Positions 7,833-14,522 of a DNA stretch of 35,162 bases are shown here, one piece after another (position 1 is the stretch's first letter; every line of letters begins with the position of its first letter). A program made the position numbers and the translations under genes. The DNA is from CAYVBE01 sp964448935. GTDB lineage: Bacteria > Planctomycetota > Brocadiia > SM23-32. The stretch lies in NCBI GenBank assembly GCA_964448935.1, contig CAYVBE010000018.1:1-35162 (forward strand), in the 5' to 3' direction. The notes under the pieces were generated by a model that saw only the letters and a list, made by a program, of their open reading frames with translations, made no database searches and was not told the DNA's origin.

Positions 7833-8402
7833 GTGAGCAAGAACGCGGCCGAGGAGCTTGAGAAGCTGCACAGCCGCATCCGGCGGTGCCCGGCCTGCCC
7901 GCTGCACCGCACCCGCATTCACGCGGTGCCGGGCGAAGGACCGGCCGACGCGCAGGTCTTTTTCATCGGCGAGGGGCCGGGCGAGCAGGAGGATGTCGAG
8001 GGACGGCCGTTCTGCGGCCGGTCGGGGGCCTTCTTCGACGAGAGGCCGGCCGAGGCGGGGCTGGAGCGGGGCGAGGTGTTCGTGACCAGCACCGTGAAGT
8101 GCCGGCCGCCGGAGAACCGGAATCCCACCCGGGAAGAGTGGACCACCTGCCGCGACCTCTGGCTGGAGCGGCAGGTCGAGATTGTTGATCCGGAGCTGAT
8201 CGTGCTGCTGGGCAAGGTGGCGATGGAGTGCGTGCTGGGGCTGACGGGCAAGCTCGGGGACTTGCACGGCGAACTGCGCGAGTGGAACGGGCGCCGGTGC
8301 CTGGTCACCTATCACCCGGCCGCCGGCATGCGGTTTCCCGGGCCGAAGGCGGGCAGCCGGGCCGACTTCCGCAAACTGGGAGAGTTGTGCCGTGGCCGGT
8401 GA
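7833..8402 (+). CDS. Type 4 (Fe-S) uracil-DNA glycosylase
   Basis: The enzyme excises uracil from DNA. Motif A is GEGPGEQED followed by GRPFCGRSG, with the Glu typical of family 4. The second motif is YHPAA near the C-terminus. Four cysteines for a [4Fe-4S] cluster are visible: Cys19 and Cys22 (CPAC), one in TVKCRPP and one in TTCRDLW. The 189-residue length is normal. The GTG at 7833 follows a GGGGGGATCGGG purine stretch; a GTG at 7809 in the same frame, overlapping the hemerythrin stop codon, is a possible alternative that adds eight residues. Its neighbours Fpg and the RIC-like protein fit an oxidative or nitrosative DNA-damage response. It overlaps the next gene by 11 nt. Confidence 0.93.
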   Translation: MSKNAAEELEKLHSRIRRCPACPLHRTRIHAVPGEGPADAQVFFIGEGPGEQEDVEGRPFCGRSGAFFDERPAEAGLERGEVFVTSTVKCRPPENRNPTREEWTTCRDLWLERQVEIVDPELIVLLGKVAMECVLGLTGKLGDLHGELREWNGRRCLVTYHPAAGMRFPGPKAGSRADFRKLGELCRGR

Positions 8403-9126
8403 AGCGGGAAACTTCCGCGTGGGCACGTCCGGCTGGCAATACGACCACTGGGAGGGCGTCTTCTACCCCGAGGGCCTGCCGCGCGACCGGTGGTTCGAAC
8501 ACTTCTCGCAGCACTTCGACACCGTCGAAGTCAACAACACCTTTTACCACCTGCCCGACGCCGAGACCTTTGACAAGTGGCGCGAGCAGGCGCCCGAGGA
8601 CTTCCTCTACGTGCTGAAGTTCAGCCGCTATGGCACCCACCTGAAGCACCTGAAGGACCCGGAGGACACCATCGGCCTGTTCATGGAGCGTGCGCGGCGG
8701 CTGGTGGAGACGCTGGGCCCCATACTGGTGCAGCTCCGGCCCAACTGGCACGTCAACGCGGAGCGGCTGCGGGGCTTCCTGGAAGCCGCGCCCTCGGGCC
8801 GGCGCTGGGCGCTGGAGTTCCGCGATGAGACCTGGCTCTGCGACGAGGTCTTCGACCTGCTGCGCGAGCACGGCGCGGCGCTGTGCATCCACGACATGAT
8901 CGAAGACCATCCGCACGAGATCACGGCGGACTGGGTGTATCTGCGGTTCCACGGCGCCGACACGTGGGGCTGCTACAGCGAGAAGCAGCTCGGCGCCCAC
9001 GCCCGCTGGGTGCGCGAATACCTGGAGCAGGGGCTGGACGTCTACGCCTACTTCAACAACGACGCGCAGGGGTGGTCGGTGCAGAATGCGCTGACGTTGA
9101 GGGAGTACGTGGAGGGCAGCGGGTAG
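8392..9126 (+). CDS. DUF72 family TIM-barrel protein (YecE-like)
   Basis: The 244-residue protein matches DUF72/YecE. It opens with FRVGTSGWQYDHWEGVFYPEGL, then FDTVEVNNTFYHLP near residue 44, FLYVLKFSRYGTHLKHL near 68, ALEFRDETW near 140 and VYLRFHG near 183. DUF72 proteins are TIM barrels related to the sugar-phosphate isomerase/endonuclease IV superfamily. Their reaction is unknown, and they often sit near DNA-repair genes. The GTG start lies inside the end of the uracil-DNA glycosylase gene, which implies translational coupling. A dispersed 31-bp repeat follows the stop. Confidence 0.9.
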   Translation: MAGEAGNFRVGTSGWQYDHWEGVFYPEGLPRDRWFEHFSQHFDTVEVNNTFYHLPDAETFDKWREQAPEDFLYVLKFSRYGTHLKHLKDPEDTIGLFMERARRLVETLGPILVQLRPNWHVNAERLRGFLEAAPSGRRWALEFRDETWLCDEVFDLLREHGAALCIHDMIEDHPHEITADWVYLRFHGADTWGCYSEKQLGAHARWVREYLEQGLDVYAYFNNDAQGWSVQNALTLREYVEGSG

Positions 9127-9137
9127 CGCCGTTCGGA

Positions 9138-9168
9138 ACGACCGCAGGCGCGGGCGCCTGCGCCACAC
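9138..9168 (+). repeat. 31-bp interspersed palindromic repeat, copy 1
   Basis: ACGACCGCAGGCG, a short spacer, then CGCCTGCGCCACAC. The GCAGGCG and CGCCTGC arms can form a hairpin. A second copy at 15680-15710 differs at one base of 31. Confidence 0.7.
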
Positions 9169-9223
9169 CGGCCTCAGGCTTGCCACGGTCCCTGCCCTTC
9201 ATGCCGCCGTAGGCGGCCCGTCG

Positions 9224-9601
9224 TCAAAAGACCGTCATGATCGCCAGGCCGAAGATGTTCACCACCACCAGCGCCGGCCAGAGCAGCCACATCAGCATGG
9301 CGGGGTAGGTCATCTGCAGGCAGAAGGCCGCGAAAGTGCGGTCCACCCAGTAGAGCAGCAGGAGCAGCAGCGACACCCCCAGCGTGAACGCCAGCAACGC
9401 CCCGGTAAAGGCGGCGTTCCACTCCCCGAAGATCAGCACTGCCGCGCCCCCGGCTGCCGGCACGAACAGCGCGCCGCAGGCATAGAGCACCGCCTTCTCC
9501 TGGCGCGTGAAGGCCAGCGCCGCCGCCACCAGAAGCAGCAGCGACAGGGTGTTCAGGGCAAACGCTGAGATGGACGTGTCCCTCCGTAGAACTCCAGGCA
9601 C
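9224..9601 (-). CDS. Small hypothetical multi-pass membrane protein
   Basis: About 125 residues, almost all hydrophobic, with four likely transmembrane segments (LNTLSLLLLVAAALAF, AVLYACGALFVPAAGGAAV, FTGALLAFTLGVSLLLLLL, and MTYPAMLMWLLWPALVVVNIF). I do not recognise the family. The start is uncertain. A promoter at 9636-9609 predicts transcription from about 9602, so the GTG at 9601 would be leaderless. The GTG at 9622 lies upstream of that point and is disfavoured. A GGAGGG motif just inside the frame has no standard start codon at the right distance. It reads divergently from the SAM hydrolase gene. Confidence 0.55.
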   Translation of the reverse strand: MPGVLRRDTSISAFALNTLSLLLLVAAALAFTRQEKAVLYACGALFVPAAGGAAVLIFGEWNAAFTGALLAFTLGVSLLLLLLYWVDRTFAAFCLQMTYPAMLMWLLWPALVVVNIFGLAIMTVF

Positions 9602-9608
9602 AGGGCAT

Positions 9609-9636
9609 ATTCTACCCGGCACAGGGGCCGGGACAA
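9609..9636 (-). promoter_or_regulatory. Promoter for the small membrane protein
   Basis: On the minus strand TTGTCC (9636-9631), 16 nt, then TAGAAT (9614-9609). Confidence 0.45.
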
Positions 9637-9660
9637 AGCGAATTCGCCCCCGGCCTCAGC

Positions 9661-9689
9661 TTGCAAGAAGCGGGCCTTCGTATTAGAAT
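9661..9689 (+). promoter_or_regulatory. Promoter for the SAM hydrolase gene
   Basis: TTGCAA (9661-9666), a 17-nt spacer, then TAGAAT (9684-9689), about 40 nt before the start codon at 9738. Confidence 0.55.
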
Positions 9690-9737
9690 TCGACGGTACT
9701 TCCGGGGGCTTTGGATTACTCAGAGGACGGTTATTCG

Positions 9738-10577
9738 ATGGCACGTTTTTCACTGCACAAATCGCCGCCGCCCAACATCGTGTTGCTGACCGATTTCGGG
9801 TTTCGGGACAGCTACGTCGGCGTTATGAAGGGCGTTATCCGCAACATCAGCCGCGATGCGGACATCATTGACCTGTCCCACAACGTGGTGCCGCAGGACG
9901 TGGCCGAGGCGGCCTTCGTGCTGGCGGCCTCCTATCGCTACTTCCCGGGCCAGAGCATCTTCACCTGCGTGGTGGACCCCGGCGTGGGCACCGACCGCGA
10001 CATCCTGTGCATGGTCACCAACGAACAGATCTTCCTGGCGCCGGACAACGGTCTGCTGAGCGTCATCGCCGACGAGTGCGGCCGGGGCGAGGTGCGGCGG
10101 GTCACCAACGACGATTACTTCCTGGCCGACCCCAGCAGCACCTTCCACGGGCGGGACATCTTCGCCCCCGTGGCCGCGCACCTGGCCGAGGGCGTCGAGC
10201 CCGCGCAACTCGGCCCGCCCGCGCGGCACATCCACCAGCTCAAGCTGCCCAAACCCGTCCGCGCCGCCGACGGCAGCCTGCGGGGCCAGATCATCTACAT
10301 TGACCAGTTCGGCAACCTGATCACTAACATCCGCCGCGCCACCATCCAGCGCACCTTCGACGTGCCGAAGGATGAGCTGGAGGTCAGCGTCAAGCGGCGC
10401 CACATGAAGGGCCTGGCCAACTCCTACGCCGACCGCCCCGAGGGCGAGCTGTTGGCCCTGATCGGCAGCAGCGGCTACCTGGAGGTGGCCGTAAACCAGA
10501 GCTCCGCCGCTCGCCTCCTCGGCTGCGAAAAGGGCGATTCCGTAACCCTCAACGCCGGCTCTCCCGACGGGGAGTGA
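9738..10577 (+). CDS. S-adenosyl-L-methionine hydrolase (adenosine-forming), DUF62 family
   Basis: This family, related to fluorinase and chlorinase, uses an activated water to split SAM into adenosine and methionine. The 279-residue protein has the N-terminal LLTDFGFRDSYVGVMKG block and IDLSHNV at 44-50. It also has the diagnostic Asp-Arg-His set: Asp80 and Arg87 in VVDPGVGTDRD and His137 in TFHGRDIFAP. The spacing is the same as the Asp68/Arg75/His127 triad known from the archaeal enzyme, which argues for hydroxide rather than halide as nucleophile. IIYIDQFGNLITNI near 190 marks the C-terminal domain. The ATG at 9738 follows AGAGGA at a long spacing; a TTG at 9711 is a weaker choice. The biological purpose of these enzymes remains unclear. 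Confidence 0.9.
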   Translation: MARFSLHKSPPPNIVLLTDFGFRDSYVGVMKGVIRNISRDADIIDLSHNVVPQDVAEAAFVLAASYRYFPGQSIFTCVVDPGVGTDRDILCMVTNEQIFLAPDNGLLSVIADECGRGEVRRVTNDDYFLADPSSTFHGRDIFAPVAAHLAEGVEPAQLGPPARHIHQLKLPKPVRAADGSLRGQIIYIDQFGNLITNIRRATIQRTFDVPKDELEVSVKRRHMKGLANSYADRPEGELLALIGSSGYLEVAVNQSSAARLLGCEKGDSVTLNAGSPDGE

Positions 10578-10587
10578 GCGCGGTGGC

Positions 10588-11118
10588 TCAATCCCCGCCG
10601 CGCAGGCCCCGTTTGAGCAGAGAGTCGAGGCCGTCGGCCTCGCGGTTGCCTATCAGGCGGGGGCGGCACCTCAGGATCTGCCAGCGACCCTGTGCCTTCT
10701 CCAGAATTATCATCCATTCGCTGGTGATGCGCCGGATGTTGTTGCTGCTGTGGACGACCACGATGACGAGGGCCTCGTGGCCGCTGACGTCCTGCTCGAC
10801 CACGCGCAGCACGATCCGCGTCGGCAGCGCTTCCGGGGGAATCCCATGGAGGGCAGCGTTCAGGTCGTCCCGATCCACGCCGTCGGTGTAGAACCGCTTC
10901 GAGACGTGCTCCAGGGCGGCGTCGAAGTCCCGCTCCACGATGGCGGTGCGGGTTGAACGAATCACCTTCAGCACGCGCCGGCTCTGGCCGGGGAAGAAAT
11001 ACATGATCGCGAACCAGCCCCCGATGCCGGCGGCCAGGATGACGGCCAGCGTGAGCACGGGATTGTCCCGCGCGGCCGCCACAAGCCGAGTGCCCAGGCT
11101 TTCTCGGGCATTGCCCAT
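10588..11118 (-). CDS. Membrane-anchored NTF2-like hypothetical protein
   Basis: The product has 176 residues. A single transmembrane segment at about 21-41 (LTLAVILAAGIGGWFAIMYFF) is followed by a soluble domain: a helix with TAIVERDFDAALEHVSKRFYTDGVDRDDL, then strands ending in EWMIILEKAQGRWQILRC. That helix-then-curved-sheet order is typical of SnoaL/NTF2-like folds. No catalytic residues can be named. It begins 31 nt after the fused E1 gene on the same strand with a GGAGG motif, so it is probably the second gene of that transcript. A functional link to the dehydrogenase is not evident. Confidence 0.7.
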   Translation of the reverse strand: MGNARESLGTRLVAAARDNPVLTLAVILAAGIGGWFAIMYFFPGQSRRVLKVIRSTRTAIVERDFDAALEHVSKRFYTDGVDRDDLNAALHGIPPEALPTRIVLRVVEQDVSGHEALVIVVVHSSNNIRRITSEWMIILEKAQGRWQILRCRPRLIGNREADGLDSLLKRGLRGGD

Positions 11119-11149
11119 CTGATGCCTCCGCGCATTTGTGGCTCCGGCC

Positions 11150-13459
11150 TCAGTCCGCCACGTAGCAGACCTCCAGGGCCGCCTGCACTATCTCCTCGAC
11201 GCCGGGCAGGTAACGGTCTTCCAGCACCTTCGATTGCGGCGATATGGCGTCCGCCGACCCGATCCGCTGCACCGGCGCGTCCAGGTAGTCGAACGCCTGC
11301 CGCTGGATGCGCGAGGCGATCTCGGCGGTGAAGCTGCCCGTCTTCACCGCCTGGCAGGCCACCACGCAGCGGCCGGTCTTGCGCACCGAGGCCAGCACGG
11401 TCTCCATGTCGGTCGGGATCAGCGTCCGCAGGTCAATCAGCTCCGCGTCCACGTCGTGCTCCTCGGCCAGCACCTCGCCCGCTTCGATCATGCGGTGGGC
11501 CATCAGGCTCCAGGCGACGATGGTGACGTCGGCGCCCTCGCGGCGGACGGCCGCCTTGCCGATCGGCTCCAGGTAGTCCCCCTCCGGCACTTCGCCGCGG
11601 ATGTTGTAGAGCGCCTGCGACTCGACGAACAGCACCGGGTTATCGTCCCGGATGGCGCTCTTGAGCAGTCCCTTGGCGTCGCGCGGGGTCGCGGGGCAGA
11701 CCACCACCATGCCCGGGGTGTGGGTGGCGTGGGCCTCCAGGGCCTGGCTGTGCTGCCCACCATAGCCCTTGCCGGCGCCGACCGAGCTGCGCACCACCAT
11801 GGGCACAGTGGTCTGGCCACCGCTCATGTAGTGCCACTTGGCGGCCTGGTTGAAGAGCTGGTCGCCGGCCTGGAACTCGAAGTCGCTGTACATCAGCTCC
11901 ACCACGGGTCTCAGCCCGGTCATGGCCGCGCCGACGCCGCTGCCGATGATCGTCGCCTCGCTGATGGCGGTGTTGAAGACGCGCCGCCGGCCGAAGGTCT
12001 CCAGCAGGCCCTTTGTCACCTTGAAGGCGCCGCCGTAGTCGGCCACGTCCTCGCCGTAGACCACCACGCGCTCGTCGCGGGTCATTTCCTCGACAAATGC
12101 CTCGAAGAGCGCCTGCTTGAAGGTTACGGTGCCCTCTTTGCGCTCCGGCAGGGACGGCTCCTCCAACGTCTCCGCATCGGCGAACTCCTCCGGCACCTCG
12201 TCGCAGAAGGAGTCGGTGAAGACGAAACGGGTCACCTCGCTCGGATCGGGGTCGGCGGCCTCGGCGGCGCGGATGGCGGCCCTTGCGTGGCGCTGGTCCA
12301 CGGCCTTCCGGAGTTCGTCCACCGTTTCCTGACCGGCGACGCCCGCCTCCACGACTTCGTGGGAGAAATTGCTCACCGGGTCCAGCGCGCGCCACGCCTG
12401 CTCCTCCTCCTTGGCGCGGTACTCCGTGCGGGGATCGCTCAGGCTGTGGCCCTGGTAGCGGTAGCAGAGCATCTCGCGCAGGACCGGCCCGCCGCCCTCG
12501 CGGGCCTGCTCGGCGGCGCGCGCTATGCTGTCCCGCACCGCCAGCACGTTCATGCCGTCCACGACCTCGGCGTGCATGCTCTCCATGCCGAAGCCGGCGC
12601 CGCGCCGGGCCAGGTAGTCCACCCCGGTCACCTCGCCCTGCTGCTGGCCGGTCATGCCGTACTGGTTGTTGACGATCACGTAGATGACCGGCAGGCCGAA
12701 GGGCTTCTCCGCCAACTCGTTGGCGAACTGGTCCATGGACGCGAAGTTGAGCGACTCCAGCACCACGCCGTTGCTGTAGGCGCCGTCGCCGGCGAAGCAG
12801 ACCACCACGCCGCCGTCGTCGAAGTAGCGCCGGCTCAATCCCGCCCCGGTGGCGATGCCCAGCGAGCCGCCCACGATGGCGTTGGCGCCCAGGTGGCCGC
12901 TGGTAAAGTCGGCGATGTGCATGCCGCCGCCGCGCCCGCGGCAGTAGCCGTCGTCCTTGCCGAACAGCTCGGCGACGGTGCGATAGACGTGCTCGTCTTT
13001 GGCGGCCTCGCGGAGTTCGTCCCCGGAGAGGTCGGCTGCCTCGTCCGTGCCGATCCACTCCCGCAGCTCATCCTCGGTGCGGCCGGCGATGGCCACGTAG
13101 CCCTTCGCGATGGCGTCGCCGTGTCCGCGGTGGGTGCTGGTGATGTAATCCTCCCACCGTATGCCGCAGCAGCCGCCCACGCTGGTGGCCTCCTGCCCGA
13201 TGGACAGGTGGGTGGGGCCGCGGTACTGGAAGCCCATCTCCCGCAGTGGGTCGAAGGACTGCATCCGGAGCGCCAGGATCATCTCCTCGAAGGCGCGGAT
13301 GCTCATCATCCACTCCAGCAGGTCCAGGGCGTCCTCCGGGCTGAGCGTGCCCTCTTCCAGCTCCTCCTGGAGTGTCTTCTGGTATTGGAAAGTGGGAACG
13401 GGCGTGAATTCGAGTTTGCCGGGCTCAAAGTCGGGCAGCACGGAAATGTCGCGGACCAC
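11150..13459 (-). CDS. Fused 2-oxoacid dehydrogenase E1 component, alpha and beta halves
   Basis: One 769-residue chain contains both E1 subunits of a pyruvate or branched-chain 2-oxoacid dehydrogenase complex. It decarboxylates the 2-oxoacid with thiamine diphosphate and passes the acyl group to E2. The alpha half has ITSTHRGHGDAIAKG near 107-120, GYCRGRGGGMHIAD near 171-184, the ThDP motif GDG at 224-226 ending in NN, and YRYQGHSLSDP. The beta half starts near FKQALFEAFVEEM and has VVVYGEDVADYGG, FNTAISEATIIG and the ESQALYNIRGEVP region. About 40 extra residues, rich in Asp and Glu, sit between AKG120 and VAELFG162, and about 12 more lie inside the ThDP motif. The GTG at 13459 follows GGAGG at good spacing. 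E2 and E3 are not nearby, so the substrate cannot be fixed. Confidence 0.9.
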   Translation of the reverse strand: MVRDISVLPDFEPGKLEFTPVPTFQYQKTLQEELEEGTLSPEDALDLLEWMMSIRAFEEMILALRMQSFDPLREMGFQYRGPTHLSIGQEATSVGGCCGIRWEDYITSTHRGHGDAIAKGYVAIAGRTEDELREWIGTDEAADLSGDELREAAKDEHVYRTVAELFGKDDGYCRGRGGGMHIADFTSGHLGANAIVGGSLGIATGAGLSRRYFDDGGVVVCFAGDGAYSNGVVLESLNFASMDQFANELAEKPFGLPVIYVIVNNQYGMTGQQQGEVTGVDYLARRGAGFGMESMHAEVVDGMNVLAVRDSIARAAEQAREGGGPVLREMLCYRYQGHSLSDPRTEYRAKEEEQAWRALDPVSNFSHEVVEAGVAGQETVDELRKAVDQRHARAAIRAAEAADPDPSEVTRFVFTDSFCDEVPEEFADAETLEEPSLPERKEGTVTFKQALFEAFVEEMTRDERVVVYGEDVADYGGAFKVTKGLLETFGRRRVFNTAISEATIIGSGVGAAMTGLRPVVELMYSDFEFQAGDQLFNQAAKWHYMSGGQTTVPMVVRSSVGAGKGYGGQHSQALEAHATHTPGMVVVCPATPRDAKGLLKSAIRDDNPVLFVESQALYNIRGEVPEGDYLEPIGKAAVRREGADVTIVAWSLMAHRMIEAGEVLAEEHDVDAELIDLRTLIPTDMETVLASVRKTGRCVVACQAVKTGSFTAEIASRIQRQAFDYLDAPVQRIGSADAISPQSKVLEDRYLPGVEEIVQAALEVCYVAD

Positions 13460-13554
13460 CGGTATCCTCCGTAGATGAGTTCCAGCCGCTGAGGCCGTCG
13501 GGGCGCGTCCGAACGCAGCGCAAGGTCGGCAGGAGCGCCCCACGGGAAACATCG

Positions 13555-13583
13555 TTTATAGCGAAGGAACCGCAAAAGTGCAA
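13555..13583 (-). promoter_or_regulatory. Promoter for the fused E1 gene
   Basis: On the minus strand TTGCAC (13583-13578), a 17-nt spacer, then TATAAA (13560-13555). The leader to the GTG at 13459 would be about 90 nt. Confidence 0.6.
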
Positions 13584-13610
13584 CAGGAACGGCCCGTAGC
13601 GGGCACGGCA

Positions 13611-13640
13611 CACGGACGTGCACGGACCTGCACGGACGTC
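13611..13640 (+). repeat. Three tandem 10-bp repeats, possible operator
   Basis: CACGGACGTG, CACGGACCTG and CACGGACGTC follow each other exactly, one helical turn apart. They lie between the divergent promoters of the E1 gene and the MNT/HEPN pair, just upstream of the latter's -35 region. This is a plausible binding site for a transcription factor; which gene it controls is not clear. Confidence 0.45.
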
Positions 13641-13652
13641 CTCCGCGTAGGG

Positions 13653-13681
13653 ATACCATTCCGGTGGCAGTCCGTTATAAT
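13653..13681 (+). promoter_or_regulatory. Promoter for the MNT/HEPN pair
   Basis: A perfect TATAAT (13676-13681) with a poor -35 (ATACCA, 13653-13658) at 17 nt. The weak -35 would fit an activator-dependent or repressible promoter. Confidence 0.5.
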
Positions 13682-13722
13682 GTGGGGGGGAACGTCAAAG
13701 GGCCGAAAGACGGGAGGCGAAG

Positions 13723-14037
13723 GTGAACCGGGAAGAACTGCATCGGGAATTGAAAGCCCGGCTGTCGGAGGCGTTCGGTGACCGGCTGGAGGGGGTAGTA
13801 CTCTACGGCTCCGAGGCGCGGGGCGAGGCGTCAGAAGACAGCGATATAGACATAATGGTTCTGCTGCGGGGACCGATTGACGTCTGGGAGGATATCAAGA
13901 CCGGGGTTGAAGCTACCTATGACCTGGCCCTGGAACTCGGCCGGCCGATCCATCCCGACCCAGTGGACCAGGCGGATTACGAGAAGGGCGCGTACGCCCT
14001 CTACCGCAACGTCAAACGGGAAGGAGTGGCGTTGTGA
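13723..14037 (+). CDS. mntA: MntA-type nucleotidyltransferase antitoxin
   Basis: The 104-residue protein is a minimal nucleotidyltransferase. The loop GSEARG starts at residue 29 and is followed by SDIDIMV with Asp41 and Asp43, the GSx10DxD signature. A third acidic residue is likely in the DPVD segment near 85-90. In characterised MNT/HEPN modules such enzymes AMPylate the HEPN partner and so neutralise it. The GTG start follows CGGGAGGC at six nucleotides. Its stop overlaps the next start by 4 nt, the usual arrangement for this pair. Confidence 0.88.
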   Translation: MNREELHRELKARLSEAFGDRLEGVVLYGSEARGEASEDSDIDIMVLLRGPIDVWEDIKTGVEATYDLALELGRPIHPDPVDQADYEKGAYALYRNVKREGVAL

Positions 14038-14435
14038 GCCAAGAATCCCAAGACCTCTGGCAGCGGGCTGTCGAGGCGTTGACTGTCTCGGAGCGGGAGT
14101 CCGACCTGAGTCCGGACGCGGCCGCATCGCGTGCTTATTACGCAGCTTTCTGCGCAGTCTCTGCTCTGTTCGCCACGCGGGGCAGGACGTTCACCCGGCA
14201 TTCAGCGGTCGAGGCAGCGGTGCATAGGATTCTGGTGCGGGAGGGTGAGTGGCCGAAAGAACTGGGCGCGGTATACACAGAACTGTTGAGACTGCGTGAA
14301 GTGGGGGATTATGGCGGTGGTCGGCACGTGAGCCCGCAACAGGCACAGGACGCAACAGAAATGGCCCGGTCGGTGTTGGAAGCCGTCAGCCGCCAGTATC
14401 CGGGTGAATTCGAGATGTCCGGACGGCGAGAGTGA
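14034..14435 (+). CDS. HEPN-domain toxin, UPF0332-like
   Basis: The 133-residue helical protein has the HEPN signature ASRAYYAAFCAVSALF at 31-46, followed by RGRTFTRHSAV, in which Arg51 and His56 fit the Rx4-6H ribonuclease motif. The C-terminal half reads LLRLREVGDYGGGR, also typical for the family. HEPN toxins of this kind cleave RNA when free. The GTG start sits in a GTGA overlap with mntA, giving tight coupling. Stand-alone pairs like this act as toxin-antitoxin or phage-defence modules; no further defence genes are adjacent. Confidence 0.85.
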   Translation: MSQESQDLWQRAVEALTVSERESDLSPDAAASRAYYAAFCAVSALFATRGRTFTRHSAVEAAVHRILVREGEWPKELGAVYTELLRLREVGDYGGGRHVSPQQAQDATEMARSVLEAVSRQYPGEFEMSGRRE

Positions 14436-14436
14436 G

Positions 14437-14500
14437 GGAAGCCCGCTTCCCGCCGGGGCTTCCGTCAGAGCTGGAACCGGCAGGCCTGACCTTTCCAGCT
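14437..14500. terminator. Two hairpins between convergent genes
   Basis: GGAAGCCC (14437-14444) pairs perfectly with GGGCTTCC (14456-14463), and AGCTGGA (14469-14475) pairs with TCCAGCT (14494-14500). They lie between the HEPN stop and the URO-D stop. No long T-run follows, so they are probably two-way terminators or mRNA 3' ends of modest strength. Confidence 0.45.
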
Positions 14501-14522
14501 ATTATCGTTCCCCGTGCCGTGC

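Noticed and set aside
11138..13474. Open frame of 778 codons on the plus strand opposite the fused E1 gene
   Set aside because: It mirrors the GC-rich third codon positions of the E1 gene, has no family-like motifs or ribosome binding site, and the minus-strand product is unmistakable.
13611..13640. CRISPR-like array from the tandem 10-bp units
   Set aside because: The units are directly adjacent without spacers and far too short.
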